Made by a program: the position numbers and the translations under genes
NCBI RefSeq assembly: GCF_002221595.1
Contig: NZ_NHMP01000001.1
Span: forward strand, 310,001-374,000
Source of the DNA: Turicimonas muris
GTDB lineage: Bacteria; Pseudomonadota; Gammaproteobacteria; Burkholderiales; Burkholderiaceae_F
Direction: 5' to 3'
Length of the DNA: 64,000 nt
Shown: positions 54,679-63,658 of the stretch, one piece after another
Layout: each line of letters starts with the position of its first letter
Position numbering within the stretch: the stretch's first letter is position 1
The notes under the pieces: generated by a model
Seen by the model: only the letters and a program-made list of their open reading frames with translations
What the model was told of the DNA's origin: nothing
Database searches by the model: none

Positions 54679-55995
54679 TTAGAATACAAAGTAAGAGATA
54701 ACAAGACCGATAAAGATTGAGCTAATGCAGGTGACAAATCCAGGAAGTTGGAAGCTGTGGTTTAAGACATAGCTGCCGATCTTGGTCGTCCCCGAACGGT
54801 CGAAGGTGATTGCAGAAATTGCACTGCCGGTTGCGGGGAAGAAGAACAGACCATTGACGGCGGGTGCAAAAGCTACCAAAGAGCCGAGCGGCAAACCAAG
54901 GGAGACGCCTAGAGGCATAATTGAACGGGTTGTAGCACCTTGGCTCAGGAGCAAAGCAGACATAACGAAAATCATAACGGCGAAAAGGATCGGGAATTCG
55001 CGAACGATTCCGCCGAGATTATCAATAATCATGGCTTTATGGGCTAAGAAGAAAGTATCCGTCATCCATGCGATACCGAAGATTGCAATCACACCGGTTA
55101 TACCTGCAGAGAATACACTGCTCTTAGCGATATTTGAAGGTTTGAGGCCGCAGGCGAAGACTATTAAGAAGGAAGTAAAGAAGGCAATGATTTCAATTGC
55201 ATTGGGAATTGAAAGATATGTGTCCTTGCCGTTTATCATCCAATGCGGCATTAAGGATTTAACGCTGCCGAGAAGAACGATGGAAGCAACACCGAGAGCA
55301 AAAAGTGTGACGGAAATTAAGGCTTCTTTTGTTGGTTTGTATTCCCGAGAGGCTCCTTTTCCTAAAGTAATTTCACCCGATTCAATAAGCTTTTTGAATT
55401 CCGGATCGTTTTCCAGTTCGAGGCCTTTCTTGTAGACACTGACAGCACCAATCATGATACCTAGGAAAATGGCAGGTACTAAAACCAGCATAATCTGACC
55501 AAGAGAAACCCCTTGAGCCGCAAGAACAGCAAGAAGGGCAGCTGTGGAAGCTGAAACCGGGGAGGCGGAAATTCCGTGTTGGCTAGCAATCAAAGCGATT
55601 GACATGGGCCGTTCAACTCTGATCTTGGCTTCTAAAGCAACTTCGCAGATCACCGGATAAACAGCCAGCGCAACGTAACTGGTTCCGGTAAATACCGTGA
55701 AAAGGAAAGTAACTATTGGAGCCATGAAGGTGATTCGGTTGGGATTTCTTCTGAGAAGTTTTTCGGCCAAATGTACCAATAAGTCAAGGCCTCCGGCGAC
55801 TTGCAGGCAAGCGGCCATAGACGATACTGCAATAATGATAAGTAAGACATTAACAGGAGGCGAGGCAGGTCGCAGGCCGAAAATAAAAACAAGTATGAAA
55901 AGACCGACACCGCCCGCAAAACCCATGGCGACGCCGCTCTTTCTCGCGCCGATCATAATGCACGCCAATATGACTAAAGCTTGAATCCAAAACAT
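54679..55995 (-). CDS. Anaerobic C4-dicarboxylate transporter (Dcu family)
   Basis: A 438-aa inner-membrane transporter from the ATG at 55995 (AAGGAG upstream; longer in-frame starts are artefacts). About ten or more hydrophobic segments. IMIGARKSGVAMGFAGGVGL, SSMAACLQVAGGLDLLVHLAEK and ALIASQHGISASPVSASTAAL are DcuA/DcuB motifs. It exchanges fumarate, aspartate or malate for succinate during anaerobic growth. It heads an operon with aspA2 and aspA1 and is divergent from a LysR gene. Confidence 0.92.
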   Translation of the reverse strand: MFWIQALVILACIMIGARKSGVAMGFAGGVGLFILVFIFGLRPASPPVNVLLIIIAVSSMAACLQVAGGLDLLVHLAEKLLRRNPNRITFMAPIVTFLFTVFTGTSYVALAVYPVICEVALEAKIRVERPMSIALIASQHGISASPVSASTAALLAVLAAQGVSLGQIMLVLVPAIFLGIMIGAVSVYKKGLELENDPEFKKLIESGEITLGKGASREYKPTKEALISVTLFALGVASIVLLGSVKSLMPHWMINGKDTYLSIPNAIEIIAFFTSFLIVFACGLKPSNIAKSSVFSAGITGVIAIFGIAWMTDTFFLAHKAMIIDNLGGIVREFPILFAVMIFVMSALLLSQGATTRSIMPLGVSLGLPLGSLVAFAPAVNGLFFFPATGSAISAITFDRSGTTKIGSYVLNHSFQLPGFVTCISSIFIGLVISYFVF

Positions 55996-56159
55996 AGACA
56001 GCTCCTTATCAGGTTGAGGTTTATTCTTGTATAACTTTGCAGCAATGGTGGTAAAGTGTGAAAGAACATGCTTCCAAAGAATGGAAAACATTCCCGTGCA
56101 AACTCATAGCACACCGGAATATTGACGGAAAGACCTTTGCCCACGGAGGTTTTAAGAAT

Positions 56160-57188
56160 ATGACTGATATTTCTAACGCATCCGATTTGTTTCTGAACAA
56201 AGCAGCACAAATTTTTTTGAAGGCAGCCCAAACGAGCAGTTTTACAGAGGCCGGGGAGAGGTTCGGAATGACTCAGAGTGCGGTTTCCCGAATAATCAAG
56301 CATTGGGAAGACGAGTGGAGAGTGCCTCTCTTTGAAAGGAACAGCCGCCCGGTCAGACTTACCCCGGAGGGACAAGTCCTGAAGCAAGAACTGGAAAAGT
56401 ATGTGCTTTCTTTCGGAAACCTAGCTCAAAACATTCGGCAAGAAAACAAACTCAAGCCTCTTATTAGGATTGGATGCATTGAAAGCCTTAGCGTTGATCT
56501 TCTGCCGAAACTCATCATTCGGCTCCGGAATAAAACCAGACAGTTGGTATCAGTAGTCGGTACTTCAGATGTCCTCCATCAAAAGCTTTTAAGCGGAGAG
56601 CTTGACGTGATTTTCTCGAGTGATTCAACGGTGGATTTAGCAAATTTGAAGCGGCAGAAAATTTTTCAGGAAGGAAGCCTGCTGGTTTTTCCAAGAAAAA
56701 TGGAAAACTCGAAGTGTTGGAAGTCTTGGGACTCTCTTAAATTTTGCGGTTTGCCTTTCCTCAAATACCATCACTCCAGCGGGGGAGGAAAACTTAATGA
56801 AGTTTTTTTAGATACCTCGGGAATATCTTTCCCTCATCAACTTGAGGTTGACAGCAACAGTACAATGCTCGCCTTGATCAGTGAAGGAGTCGGCTGGACA
56901 GTGTCCAGGGCGTCGACGATTCTTCAGAACAAAAATTTTATGGATAAGGTGACCTATCGCCCAATGCCGGCGCCCCTTCTTTCAAGGAAAGTCTATGTGC
57001 TTGCTAGAAGAAATGAGCCGGAGATTCTAATGAACACTTTTATTGAAGAGGCATGCCGAATTCTCCGGGAAGATATTTTGAAAGAGTTGGTTGATATTGC
57101 TCCATGGATGAAACAAGAAATCTTTGTGTTGGATCCTGAGTCAAAGCTGTTGAAAAACATTCAGGGAAAACCTTTGAAGGATTCATAG
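56160..57188 (+). CDS. LysR-type regulator of the dcu-aspA2-aspA1 operon
   Basis: A 342-aa LysR protein from the ATG at 56160, with ACGGAGG upstream; longer in-frame starts overlap the dcu promoter region. The helix-turn-helix is FLKAAQTSSFTEAGERFGMTQSAVSRIIKHWE. The effector domain has IRIGCIESLSVDLLPKLI and PFLKYHHSSGGGK, parallel to the LysR at 34979. The divergent arrangement, with 164 bp between starts, suggests it controls dcu-aspA2-aspA1 in response to a dicarboxylate or amino acid. The C-terminus is about 25 residues longer than usual. Confidence 0.9.
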   Translation: MTDISNASDLFLNKAAQIFLKAAQTSSFTEAGERFGMTQSAVSRIIKHWEDEWRVPLFERNSRPVRLTPEGQVLKQELEKYVLSFGNLAQNIRQENKLKPLIRIGCIESLSVDLLPKLIIRLRNKTRQLVSVVGTSDVLHQKLLSGELDVIFSSDSTVDLANLKRQKIFQEGSLLVFPRKMENSKCWKSWDSLKFCGLPFLKYHHSSGGGKLNEVFLDTSGISFPHQLEVDSNSTMLALISEGVGWTVSRASTILQNKNFMDKVTYRPMPAPLLSRKVYVLARRNEPEILMNTFIEEACRILREDILKELVDIAPWMKQEIFVLDPESKLLKNIQGKPLKDS

Positions 57189-57297
57189 ATGGAATGTTAG
57201 GCATTCTGTTTGCTCACTTCTGTTAGCAAAAAACATAACGTTAAAAGAGAATTCCTTTCTAAGAGAAGAAGGAAGAATTTCAAGGGAAAGGAAGAAA

Positions 57298-58158
57298 ATG
57301 AGATTATCAGGCCCTCTTTTTGTTTTGATTGGTGCCTTGTGCTTCAGTTTTTCGGGAACGATCCAGAGTTTTGCACCGGAAGCAGCAACACCATTTACTG
57401 TTACTGAAGCTAGAATGGTTATAGGAACTTTAGGTCTAGCGGCTTTCTGCTGGGCTGTTAAAAAATTTCCGAACTCTTGGTCCTCTTTTAATTTTAAATT
57501 TCTCGTATTAGTGGCTTTGTGTTTATATGGCTTCCAACTATTGTTCTTCTCGTCACTTCCAAAGACGGGCGTAGCCGTCGGAACCATTGCTGCTATTGGC
57601 TCAACGCCTATCTGGACGGCGATCATTGAGAAGATCGTTTACGGTAAAAATCCTTCAAAGATTTGGTATTTCTCGACCGTGACAGCGATTGTCGGCATTG
57701 TTTTATTGAATTTAGAGAATTTCAATTCGACCATCCATTGGATTTATTTGCTTCTTCCTCTGTTGGCCGGGCTATGTTATGCCGGCGAAATTGTAGCCGC
57801 GCCGAAGGCGATGGAAGGCGTCTCTTCAGAATCGGCCATGGTAGTGGTCATGGGTTTGGTGGCTCTCATCAATGCACCCATGCTGATGTTTTTCCCTATA
57901 TCTTGGATCGCTACGGCACAAGGGCTTAGCTGTGCAGTCGCACTTGGTTTAGTAACGGCATCTTTGGCGTTTGCCTTTTTCTTTACCGGTGTTCGGCATA
58001 CCAAAGCAAGCGTTGCTTCTACTCTCGGTCTAGCTGAGCCGATGGGAGCGGCCTGCTGGGGGATTTTCCTGCTTCATGAACCTTATTCTGCTTGGACTTT
58101 GCTGGGTATCGGATTAATTCTGGTTTCTATTTTGGTGTTGAGTTTGAAGAGCGAATAA
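57298..58158 (+). CDS. EamA/DMT-family transporter
   Basis: A 286-aa membrane protein with about ten hydrophobic segments in two homologous halves, such as LIGALCFSFSGTIQSFAP and EPMGAACWGIFLLHEPYSAWTLLGIGLILVS. The substrate is unknown; amino acids or metabolites are typical. AAAGGAAG precedes the ATG. It stands between the two aspartase modules and is distinct from the EamA at 48414. Confidence 0.85.
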   Translation: MRLSGPLFVLIGALCFSFSGTIQSFAPEAATPFTVTEARMVIGTLGLAAFCWAVKKFPNSWSSFNFKFLVLVALCLYGFQLLFFSSLPKTGVAVGTIAAIGSTPIWTAIIEKIVYGKNPSKIWYFSTVTAIVGIVLLNLENFNSTIHWIYLLLPLLAGLCYAGEIVAAPKAMEGVSSESAMVVVMGLVALINAPMLMFFPISWIATAQGLSCAVALGLVTASLAFAFFFTGVRHTKASVASTLGLAEPMGAACWGIFLLHEPYSAWTLLGIGLILVSILVLSLKSE

Positions 58159-58485
58159 TTGCAGAATAAGTTCGGATTTAACGACGAGGTGGAGAGAATT
58201 TGATAAGACCCAGGAGACACTTTTATTGTTTTTGTTGAGGTTCTATGATTTTTCCGAAAGGGATTACAAAAATTAGACACTGAAGAAATTCGGCCATATT
58301 TCTAATTTTTTGAGAGAGCGGTGTAGAAGTGTCTTCGTGCTCCTATAACTACTTTTTTTCATATGAAATAGCATACGTTTTCAATCACAGCAACTAAGAG
58401 TTGAATTCTCTGCATTTTGTTGGAGTTTTTCTCTTTATCTCTCAATAATTCCTCTATATCCTTCCCATATCTTTAAGGAGTTTGT
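58159..58485. other. Intergenic region upstream of the aspA3 operon
   Basis: 327 bp without a gene. It must carry the promoter of aspA3-aspA4 and the binding site of its LysR. It is AT-rich near the gene, and CTTTAAGGAG gives a strong ribosome site before 58486. I saw no clear hairpin or repeat. A very similar TTTTAAGGAGTTTTTG occurs at about 63546, upstream of the next transporter, without a start codon. Confidence 0.5.
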
Positions 58486-59940
58486 ATGCGTCTAGAGAAA
58501 GATTCTCTGGGAGAATTAGAGGTTCCTGATGAGGCATATTACGGTATACAAACCGTCCGAACCTCAAATAACTACAGGGTGAGTAACCATACTTACAATG
58601 AATACCCCGAGGTAATTGCGGCTGTTGCAGAAATAAAGAAAGCATGCGCAATAACAAACGCACAAATAGGGGCGTTAAATGAAGAAAAAGCCAGAGCAAT
58701 ATGCAAAGCTTGCGATGAAGTTATCAGTGGAAAATTCGCAGGTCATTTTCCAGTGAACGTGTGGCGGTCGCAAGGAACGGGCGTTAATATGAATGTCAAT
58801 GAGGTATTGGCCAACAGAGCAAACGAGATTTTAACGGGAAAAGTATCTTATGAGGCAATTCATCCCAATACCCATGTAAATATGTGCCAGTCTTCGAATG
58901 ATGTTTTCCCAACTGCGGAAGCCATCGTCATTTTTCGTTTAATCGAACCTGTTTTAAAAGAAGCTAGAGAAATTGAATCAACTCTCCTGATCAAGGCTAA
59001 TGAGTTCAAAGAAGTAGTTCGACTAGGAAGAACTGGCCTTCAAGATGCCGTCCCTATGACTTGGGGGCAAGTTTTTGCTGGATGGCTTAGATCTGTTTCC
59101 CGGGTTAGAAAGGAACTAGAAAATCTTAGACCTATTTTTCAATTTGGTGTAATGGGTGGGACTGCCGTAGGGACGGGGATGGGGGTTCTGCCTGGTTATC
59201 CGGAACTTATATATCCGAATCTCTCGAAAGTAATTGGTTTTGAGATGAAGCAAAGGATGTATGAAGATGAGGTAGTAAAGAATAGCGGGATTTTTGACGG
59301 GATGAGAAACACAGACCACCATTCGATTTTAATGGAGGTAATAAAAGAGCTTGTCGCCGCAATAACGAGAATAGCTAATGATTTGATCTTGTACTCTTCA
59401 GGTCCGAGAGCCGGGATTAAAGAAGTTGTGCTTTCCTATATCGCTGAAGGTACTACAGGGTATGAATCTGAGAACACGGCATATTTATGTGAACTAATGA
59501 CGGATGTGCTCGGTGAAATGGTTATAGCCGAGGAGATGGCTTTTTACTCTTCTAATGAGGGTCAACTGGACCATGGGTCGATAAACTCAGGCGGATTTAT
59601 AACGGTGGTGAATGCTTTGAAATTGGCAGCTTCTTCATTAAGGTTATTTAATGAAGAGTGTCTAAAAGAAGTTCAGATTAACGAAGAAGTGGTGAGAGGT
59701 TACGCTGAATTATCCACTTCATTGTCCACGATGGTAAGTTCTTTGTTCGGCTATCCGACTGGAGTTAAAGTGGCTAAAAAAGCCATAGAAACTAATCGAT
59801 CGTGTAAAGAGGTTGCAAAACAGGAAAAAATTCTCTCTTCAGAAGTGTGTGAAGAAATTTTTGATGTTCTTGCACTTACTGACAGGGACAAAACTGTTGA
59901 ACTTTTCAGAAAGTATAAATCTATTAGAAAAATCGACTGA
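58486..59940 (+). CDS. Aspartase-family subunit A lacking the catalytic loop (AspA3)
   Basis: A 484-aa aspartase/fumarase homolog close to AspA2. Region 1 (GTGVNMNVNEVLANRANE, residues 97-114), region 2 (NMCQSSND, 132-139) and GRTGLQDAVPMTWGQ (181-195) are all intact. The catalytic loop is not: the aligned GSSIMPGKINP is GTTGYESENTA (322-332). The general-base Ser is Thr, the Lys is Glu, and the substrate-binding Asn is lost. Alone it should not act as a normal aspartase. The frame is long and uninterrupted, so it is under selection. AspA4, which keeps the loop, starts 13 nt later. The likely role is one half of a heteromeric lyase; a regulatory pseudoenzyme is the alternative. Confidence 0.9.
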   Translation: MRLEKDSLGELEVPDEAYYGIQTVRTSNNYRVSNHTYNEYPEVIAAVAEIKKACAITNAQIGALNEEKARAICKACDEVISGKFAGHFPVNVWRSQGTGVNMNVNEVLANRANEILTGKVSYEAIHPNTHVNMCQSSNDVFPTAEAIVIFRLIEPVLKEAREIESTLLIKANEFKEVVRLGRTGLQDAVPMTWGQVFAGWLRSVSRVRKELENLRPIFQFGVMGGTAVGTGMGVLPGYPELIYPNLSKVIGFEMKQRMYEDEVVKNSGIFDGMRNTDHHSILMEVIKELVAAITRIANDLILYSSGPRAGIKEVVLSYIAEGTTGYESENTAYLCELMTDVLGEMVIAEEMAFYSSNEGQLDHGSINSGGFITVVNALKLAASSLRLFNEECLKEVQINEEVVRGYAELSTSLSTMVSSLFGYPTGVKVAKKAIETNRSCKEVAKQEKILSSEVCEEIFDVLALTDRDKTVELFRKYKSIRKID

Positions 59941-59953
59941 AAAAGGTTTAAAA

Positions 59954-61309
59954 ATGAGTTTCTTTGCTAATGAATCACTTACCAAAGCACCATTGTGTTT
60001 TGGTCACGAAAAACTAAATGAATTTCCCGAATATGTAAATGCCGTTGTGAAAATACGGAAAGCTTCTGCCTTGGCTAATAGAGAGTTAGGATATCTTTCA
60101 AAAGAAAAGGCGGCAGAAATTTCTCGGGTTTGTGACGGTCTAATAAATGTATCTGAGCCATTGACTTGTTTTGAACAAACTATACTTAGATTTATCGGTA
60201 TGCCGGCAAACAAAATTATTAATGAACAAATACAGATAAAGGCTGAGATACCAATTAGTTTGGATGAGATTTCTTTAAATCAATGGACAAATGATGTTAC
60301 CGTGACAGCAGAAGCTATTGCAATTCGTTCAGATCTGTCTTTGTTGTCTAAAAACTTAAGGATCTTATGCAACGAGTTAGGAAGAAAGGCAAAAGAATTT
60401 GAAGGGGTGGTGAAATGCGGCCGATTGGGTTTAAGGGATTCTTTTCCCATAAGGCTCGGAGACGAATTCAAATCTCATAAAACCATAATTGAAGCTATCA
60501 TCGGAGAATTACAGGAAGAAGAGAAATTTTGGACATTTAGTGTCTTAGGGGCAGGCGATCTAGGAACCGGACTCGGAGTGCTTCCTTCATTTTCTAGTAA
60601 GGTAACTCAGCTTTTAAGTGAAGAGTTAGGCTACAAATTATCTCTTAAGGAAGAAGAGTTCCAGCCTTCATTAAACAATCGGTATAGATTCATAATTGCT
60701 CATTCAAAGATCCAGGCCGCCGCAGTTGCACTATGGAAATTGGCCAGAGATCTTACTATCATGGCTTCCGGTCCGCGTGCTGGAATTAGGGAGATCGTTT
60801 TGCCAGCAGTTGCCCCTGGCTCTTCTATCATGCCTGGCAAGATTAATCCAACAGTTGCAGAATTGATTATGAATATCTGTGATAAGGTCTTTGCTAACTC
60901 GTCAGGGTTGAATGTGGGGGTTCACGCAGGATGGCTTGAAAACGATTCAAATTCCTCATTGCCATTGAAAGCAATTCTTGACTCTTGCCAATTGCTTAGT
61001 CGTGGAGCTATGGTCTTAGTAGAAAAGGTTGTGAAAGGAATAACGTCTAATTCTGAACGTTGTTTAGAACAGGCGCAAATGAGCTTGGCTCCTGCTTTAT
61101 TTCTTCAAAAGATTATTGGTAAAAATGAAACCAAGAAAGTTCTTGAGTTTGCATTAATCAATAATATTTCGTTAGCGGATTCCTATAGAAAGCTCATTGG
61201 AGAAATAGAAAAAGGTTCTCTTCTTGAGGATCTATTCGACGTCTACCTTCTTTCTCGAAAAGAAGGTGCAAAAAATTTCATGAATAAATTGAGATTATTT
61301 ACCCAATAA
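59954..61309 (+). CDS. Aspartase-family subunit B with only the catalytic loop intact (AspA4)
   Basis: A 451-aa aspartase/fumarase homolog from the ATG at 59954; in-frame codons before it lie inside aspA3. The catalytic loop APGSSIMPGKINP (287-299) and SGPRAGIREIVLPAV are intact. Region 1 is degraded to RFIGMPANKIINEQ (the Thr of GTS is Met82-83 area). Region 2, normally HPNTHVNMCQSSND, is SLNQWTND (107-114). GRTxLQDAVP is GRLGLRDSFP (156-165). About 20 N-terminal residues of the family are also missing. It resembles AspA1 most closely by eye. Its losses are exactly complementary to those of AspA3, suggesting shared active sites in a mixed tetramer. Confidence 0.9.
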   Translation: MSFFANESLTKAPLCFGHEKLNEFPEYVNAVVKIRKASALANRELGYLSKEKAAEISRVCDGLINVSEPLTCFEQTILRFIGMPANKIINEQIQIKAEIPISLDEISLNQWTNDVTVTAEAIAIRSDLSLLSKNLRILCNELGRKAKEFEGVVKCGRLGLRDSFPIRLGDEFKSHKTIIEAIIGELQEEEKFWTFSVLGAGDLGTGLGVLPSFSSKVTQLLSEELGYKLSLKEEEFQPSLNNRYRFIIAHSKIQAAAVALWKLARDLTIMASGPRAGIREIVLPAVAPGSSIMPGKINPTVAELIMNICDKVFANSSGLNVGVHAGWLENDSNSSLPLKAILDSCQLLSRGAMVLVEKVVKGITSNSERCLEQAQMSLAPALFLQKIIGKNETKKVLEFALINNISLADSYRKLIGEIEKGSLLEDLFDVYLLSRKEGAKNFMNKLRLFTQ

Positions 61310-61387
61310 GGCAAGATTCAAAATTCAGAATTCCAGAAATTGAAATTAAAGATGCCCTGGCGCATAAGACTTTAGAAAGGCATGAAA

Positions 61388-62428
61388 ATGGAAATGTTTC
61401 AATGTGATTACACAGGAGGTTGTCATCCTGCAATACTTGATCTTTTGAAAAAATCAAATGAACTTGTGCAGCTAGGCTACTGTGAAGATGAGTTCTGCAA
61501 AAAAGCAGAAAAAGAAATATTAAAAACATGCCATTTATCCTCATCTTTAGCTAGGGTATTTTGGGTTGCTAGCGGAACAATGGCCAATCTGGTGACGATT
61601 GATACTGCTCTCTCAAGTAACGAAGCTGTGCTGGCGGCTGACTCCTCCCATATTGCCACCGCAGAGGCAGGTGCAATTGAAGCATGTGGAGGAAAAATCC
61701 TTTCCCTAAATAATAAGTTAGGAAAAATATCATCTTCTCAAATTGACGAGATTTGTGAGGATTACTATAGCCGCGAAGAAGTAGAACGCTCCCACCTCTC
61801 TCGGCCAGCAGCGGTCTATATTTCTTTTCCTACAGAATTCGGAACTCTCTATTCTTTGGATGAATTAGAAAATATTTCGAAGTCCTGCAAAAAATACGAT
61901 CTAATCTTTTATATAGATGGAGCAAGATTAGCCTATGGATTAGCCGCTTCCAATATATCGTTGGCTCAAATAGCAAAGGTTGCCGATGTCTTTTATATCG
62001 GAGGTACGAAATGCGGAAGCTTGATAGGGGAAGCTCTGGTTGTAAATAATTCCAAGATTTCTAAGAGATTACTTGGAGTTTTGAGAATGCGCGGGGGCTT
62101 AATAGCTAAAGGCCGACTTCTTGGCTGCAGTTTTTTAGCTTTGTTTGAGAACAATTTATATCTTTCGATCGGAGAGAGAGCGGTTAAGCAGGCTCAAGTC
62201 ATTAGCGAAGCCTTTGAAAATGCCGGCTTTCCGCTCCTGGTGCCAACCATGACAAATCAGGTTTTCCCGGTCGTAGATGCTTCTACTCTGGAGAAACTGC
62301 AGAAAAAGTTTAAACTAAGAGTCCTAAGGAAGACAGACGATGAACATTATTTACTGCGTTTGTGTACTTCATGGTCCACTTCTGAAAACCAAATTCAAAC
62401 AATAGTCGCCTTTCTTAAGAAAATCTAA
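61388..62428 (+). CDS. Threonine-aldolase-like PLP enzyme
   Basis: A 346-aa fold-type I PLP protein of the beta-eliminating lyase/L-threonine aldolase family. The ATG at 61388 has AAAGG seven bases upstream; one at 61382 is too close. Evidence: WVASGTMANL near 60, HIATAEAGAIEACGGK, FYIDGARLAYGLAAS (PLP-ring Asp and phosphate region), and the PLP lysine in YIGGTKCGSLIGEALV. Threonine aldolases cleave beta-hydroxy-amino acids to glycine and an aldehyde. In an operon with aspartase-like subunits, a beta-hydroxy or beta-substituted aspartate is a conceivable substrate, but this is speculation. Confidence 0.82.
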   Translation: MEMFQCDYTGGCHPAILDLLKKSNELVQLGYCEDEFCKKAEKEILKTCHLSSSLARVFWVASGTMANLVTIDTALSSNEAVLAADSSHIATAEAGAIEACGGKILSLNNKLGKISSSQIDEICEDYYSREEVERSHLSRPAAVYISFPTEFGTLYSLDELENISKSCKKYDLIFYIDGARLAYGLAASNISLAQIAKVADVFYIGGTKCGSLIGEALVVNNSKISKRLLGVLRMRGGLIAKGRLLGCSFLALFENNLYLSIGERAVKQAQVISEAFENAGFPLLVPTMTNQVFPVVDASTLEKLQKKFKLRVLRKTDDEHYLLRLCTSWSTSENQIQTIVAFLKKI

Positions 62429-62440
62429 AAGGAGAACAGT

Positions 62441-63418
62441 ATGCTCGAGGATGCTGTTTATACCCACGAGTGGCTGCTGTTTATTTCTCTATGTGAGACT
62501 GGTTCGATGAAAGAATCAGCGGAATTATTTTCGCTTAGTACATCGGCTGCATCGAGAGCGTTAAAAAGGCTGGAGGACACACTAGAGGTCACTCTTTTTG
62601 ATCGTTGTTCCAAGCCGATGACCCCGACACCAGACGGAAAAATTCTGTACTCTAGAGTCAAGACTGCAATGAAGAGTACTAGAGAGGCATTAGAGAATGT
62701 GAGAGAAAAAAATTCATTGCATTCAGAATTAAAAATTGGTTTCTTAGAAAGTATGTCCTTGTCTATAGTCCCCCAATTTTTATCAAATTTTAAGACAAGA
62801 GTAGGAACTATTACTTGTCTGACGGGGAGTTCAGACAGACTGATTGAAAGACTCAAAAAGCACGATGTAGATATTATTGTCTCTTCCGATCCGGCTCTAA
62901 AAAATACAGATTGGAAAAGAATTTTGATGATTCGAGAACCTTCTGTTGCTCTCTTCCCTAAAGGTATCTATTTAGGGGAGGGAAGAAAAAACCTTAGCTG
63001 GAACCAGCTTTCCCTATGCAACTTGCCATTCATCAATTCTTATGGAAAGAGCGGCAGAGGAAAACTGGTAAATAACTTTTTAATAACCTATGGAATTCAG
63101 TTAGTTGGCCGGATTAAAGTCGACAATCTTGCGATCAAACTTTCCATGGTGGCAAATAACAGCGGTTGGACCATTACTAGCCCCTTGAGTCTTTTAAACT
63201 ATCCTGCGTTTACGAAAGATATTGATGCAATCCCTCTTCCAGCTCCAGGAATGGAAAGACGGATTTATTTGATAGCAAACGAGCTCTTTCCCCAAGATTT
63301 GTTTGAGGACATCGCAAAAGAAGTTTGCAAACTATATTCCGCTTCAGTTCTGCCCTCTCTCAAAACTCTATGTCACCAAAATATTGGTGAATTTCACATT
63401 CGACAGGCCACCTTTTAA
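62441..63418 (+). CDS. LysR-type regulator of the aspA3-aspA4 operon
   Basis: A 325-aa LysR protein, paralogous to those at 34979 and 56160. The helix-turn-helix is SLCETGSMKESAELFSLSTSAASRALKRLE. The effector-domain segments LKIGFLESMSLSIVPQFL and PFINSYGKSGRGK align with the same positions of the others. AAAAGGAG precedes the ATG, 12 nt after the PLP enzyme, so unlike the other two it is the last gene of the operon it probably controls, upstream of a second Dcu-like transporter. Confidence 0.9.
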   Translation: MLEDAVYTHEWLLFISLCETGSMKESAELFSLSTSAASRALKRLEDTLEVTLFDRCSKPMTPTPDGKILYSRVKTAMKSTREALENVREKNSLHSELKIGFLESMSLSIVPQFLSNFKTRVGTITCLTGSSDRLIERLKKHDVDIIVSSDPALKNTDWKRILMIREPSVALFPKGIYLGEGRKNLSWNQLSLCNLPFINSYGKSGRGKLVNNFLITYGIQLVGRIKVDNLAIKLSMVANNSGWTITSPLSLLNYPAFTKDIDAIPLPAPGMERRIYLIANELFPQDLFEDIAKEVCKLYSASVLPSLKTLCHQNIGEFHIRQATF

Positions 63419-63450
63419 TGCCGCCTTGAGTTACTGGGCTGTCTTTTTTT
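63402..63450 (+). terminator. Possible terminator of the aspA3 operon
   Basis: GACAGGCC near the lysR stop and GGGCTGTC followed by TTTTTTT form a nearly perfect stem with a long loop of about 27 nt. It partly overlaps the lysR 3' end. Confidence 0.45.
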
Positions 63451-63568
63451 ACCTTTTGTCTGCATTAAAAAATCTCTAAATTTATCCCGGAAAAAATAAT
63501 TGATACTCTGGAAATACAAAGAGGTAGTGGCTACTTTTTTATCCTTTTAAGGAGTTTTTGCATATTTA

Positions 63569-63587
63569 AGTTGCAGCCTGAGCAACT
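63569..63587 (+). promoter_or_regulatory. Small hairpin in the leader of the second Dcu gene
   Basis: AGTTGC and GCAACT form a perfect 6-bp stem with a 7-nt loop, about 70 bp before the transporter start. It may be an operator or part of the leader RNA. Confidence 0.35.
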
Positions 63588-63658
63588 AAGATGACAATCC
63601 TGCTTGTTAGCAAGAAGATAAAAAAACAAAAAATTTAAACCTCCCAAGGAGAATAATC

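Noticed and set aside
58486-61309. AspA3 and AspA4 as decaying pseudogenes
   Set aside because: Both frames are uninterrupted over about 1.4 kb, keep the fold-defining segments outside the lost parts, and have exactly complementary losses, which random decay would not produce.
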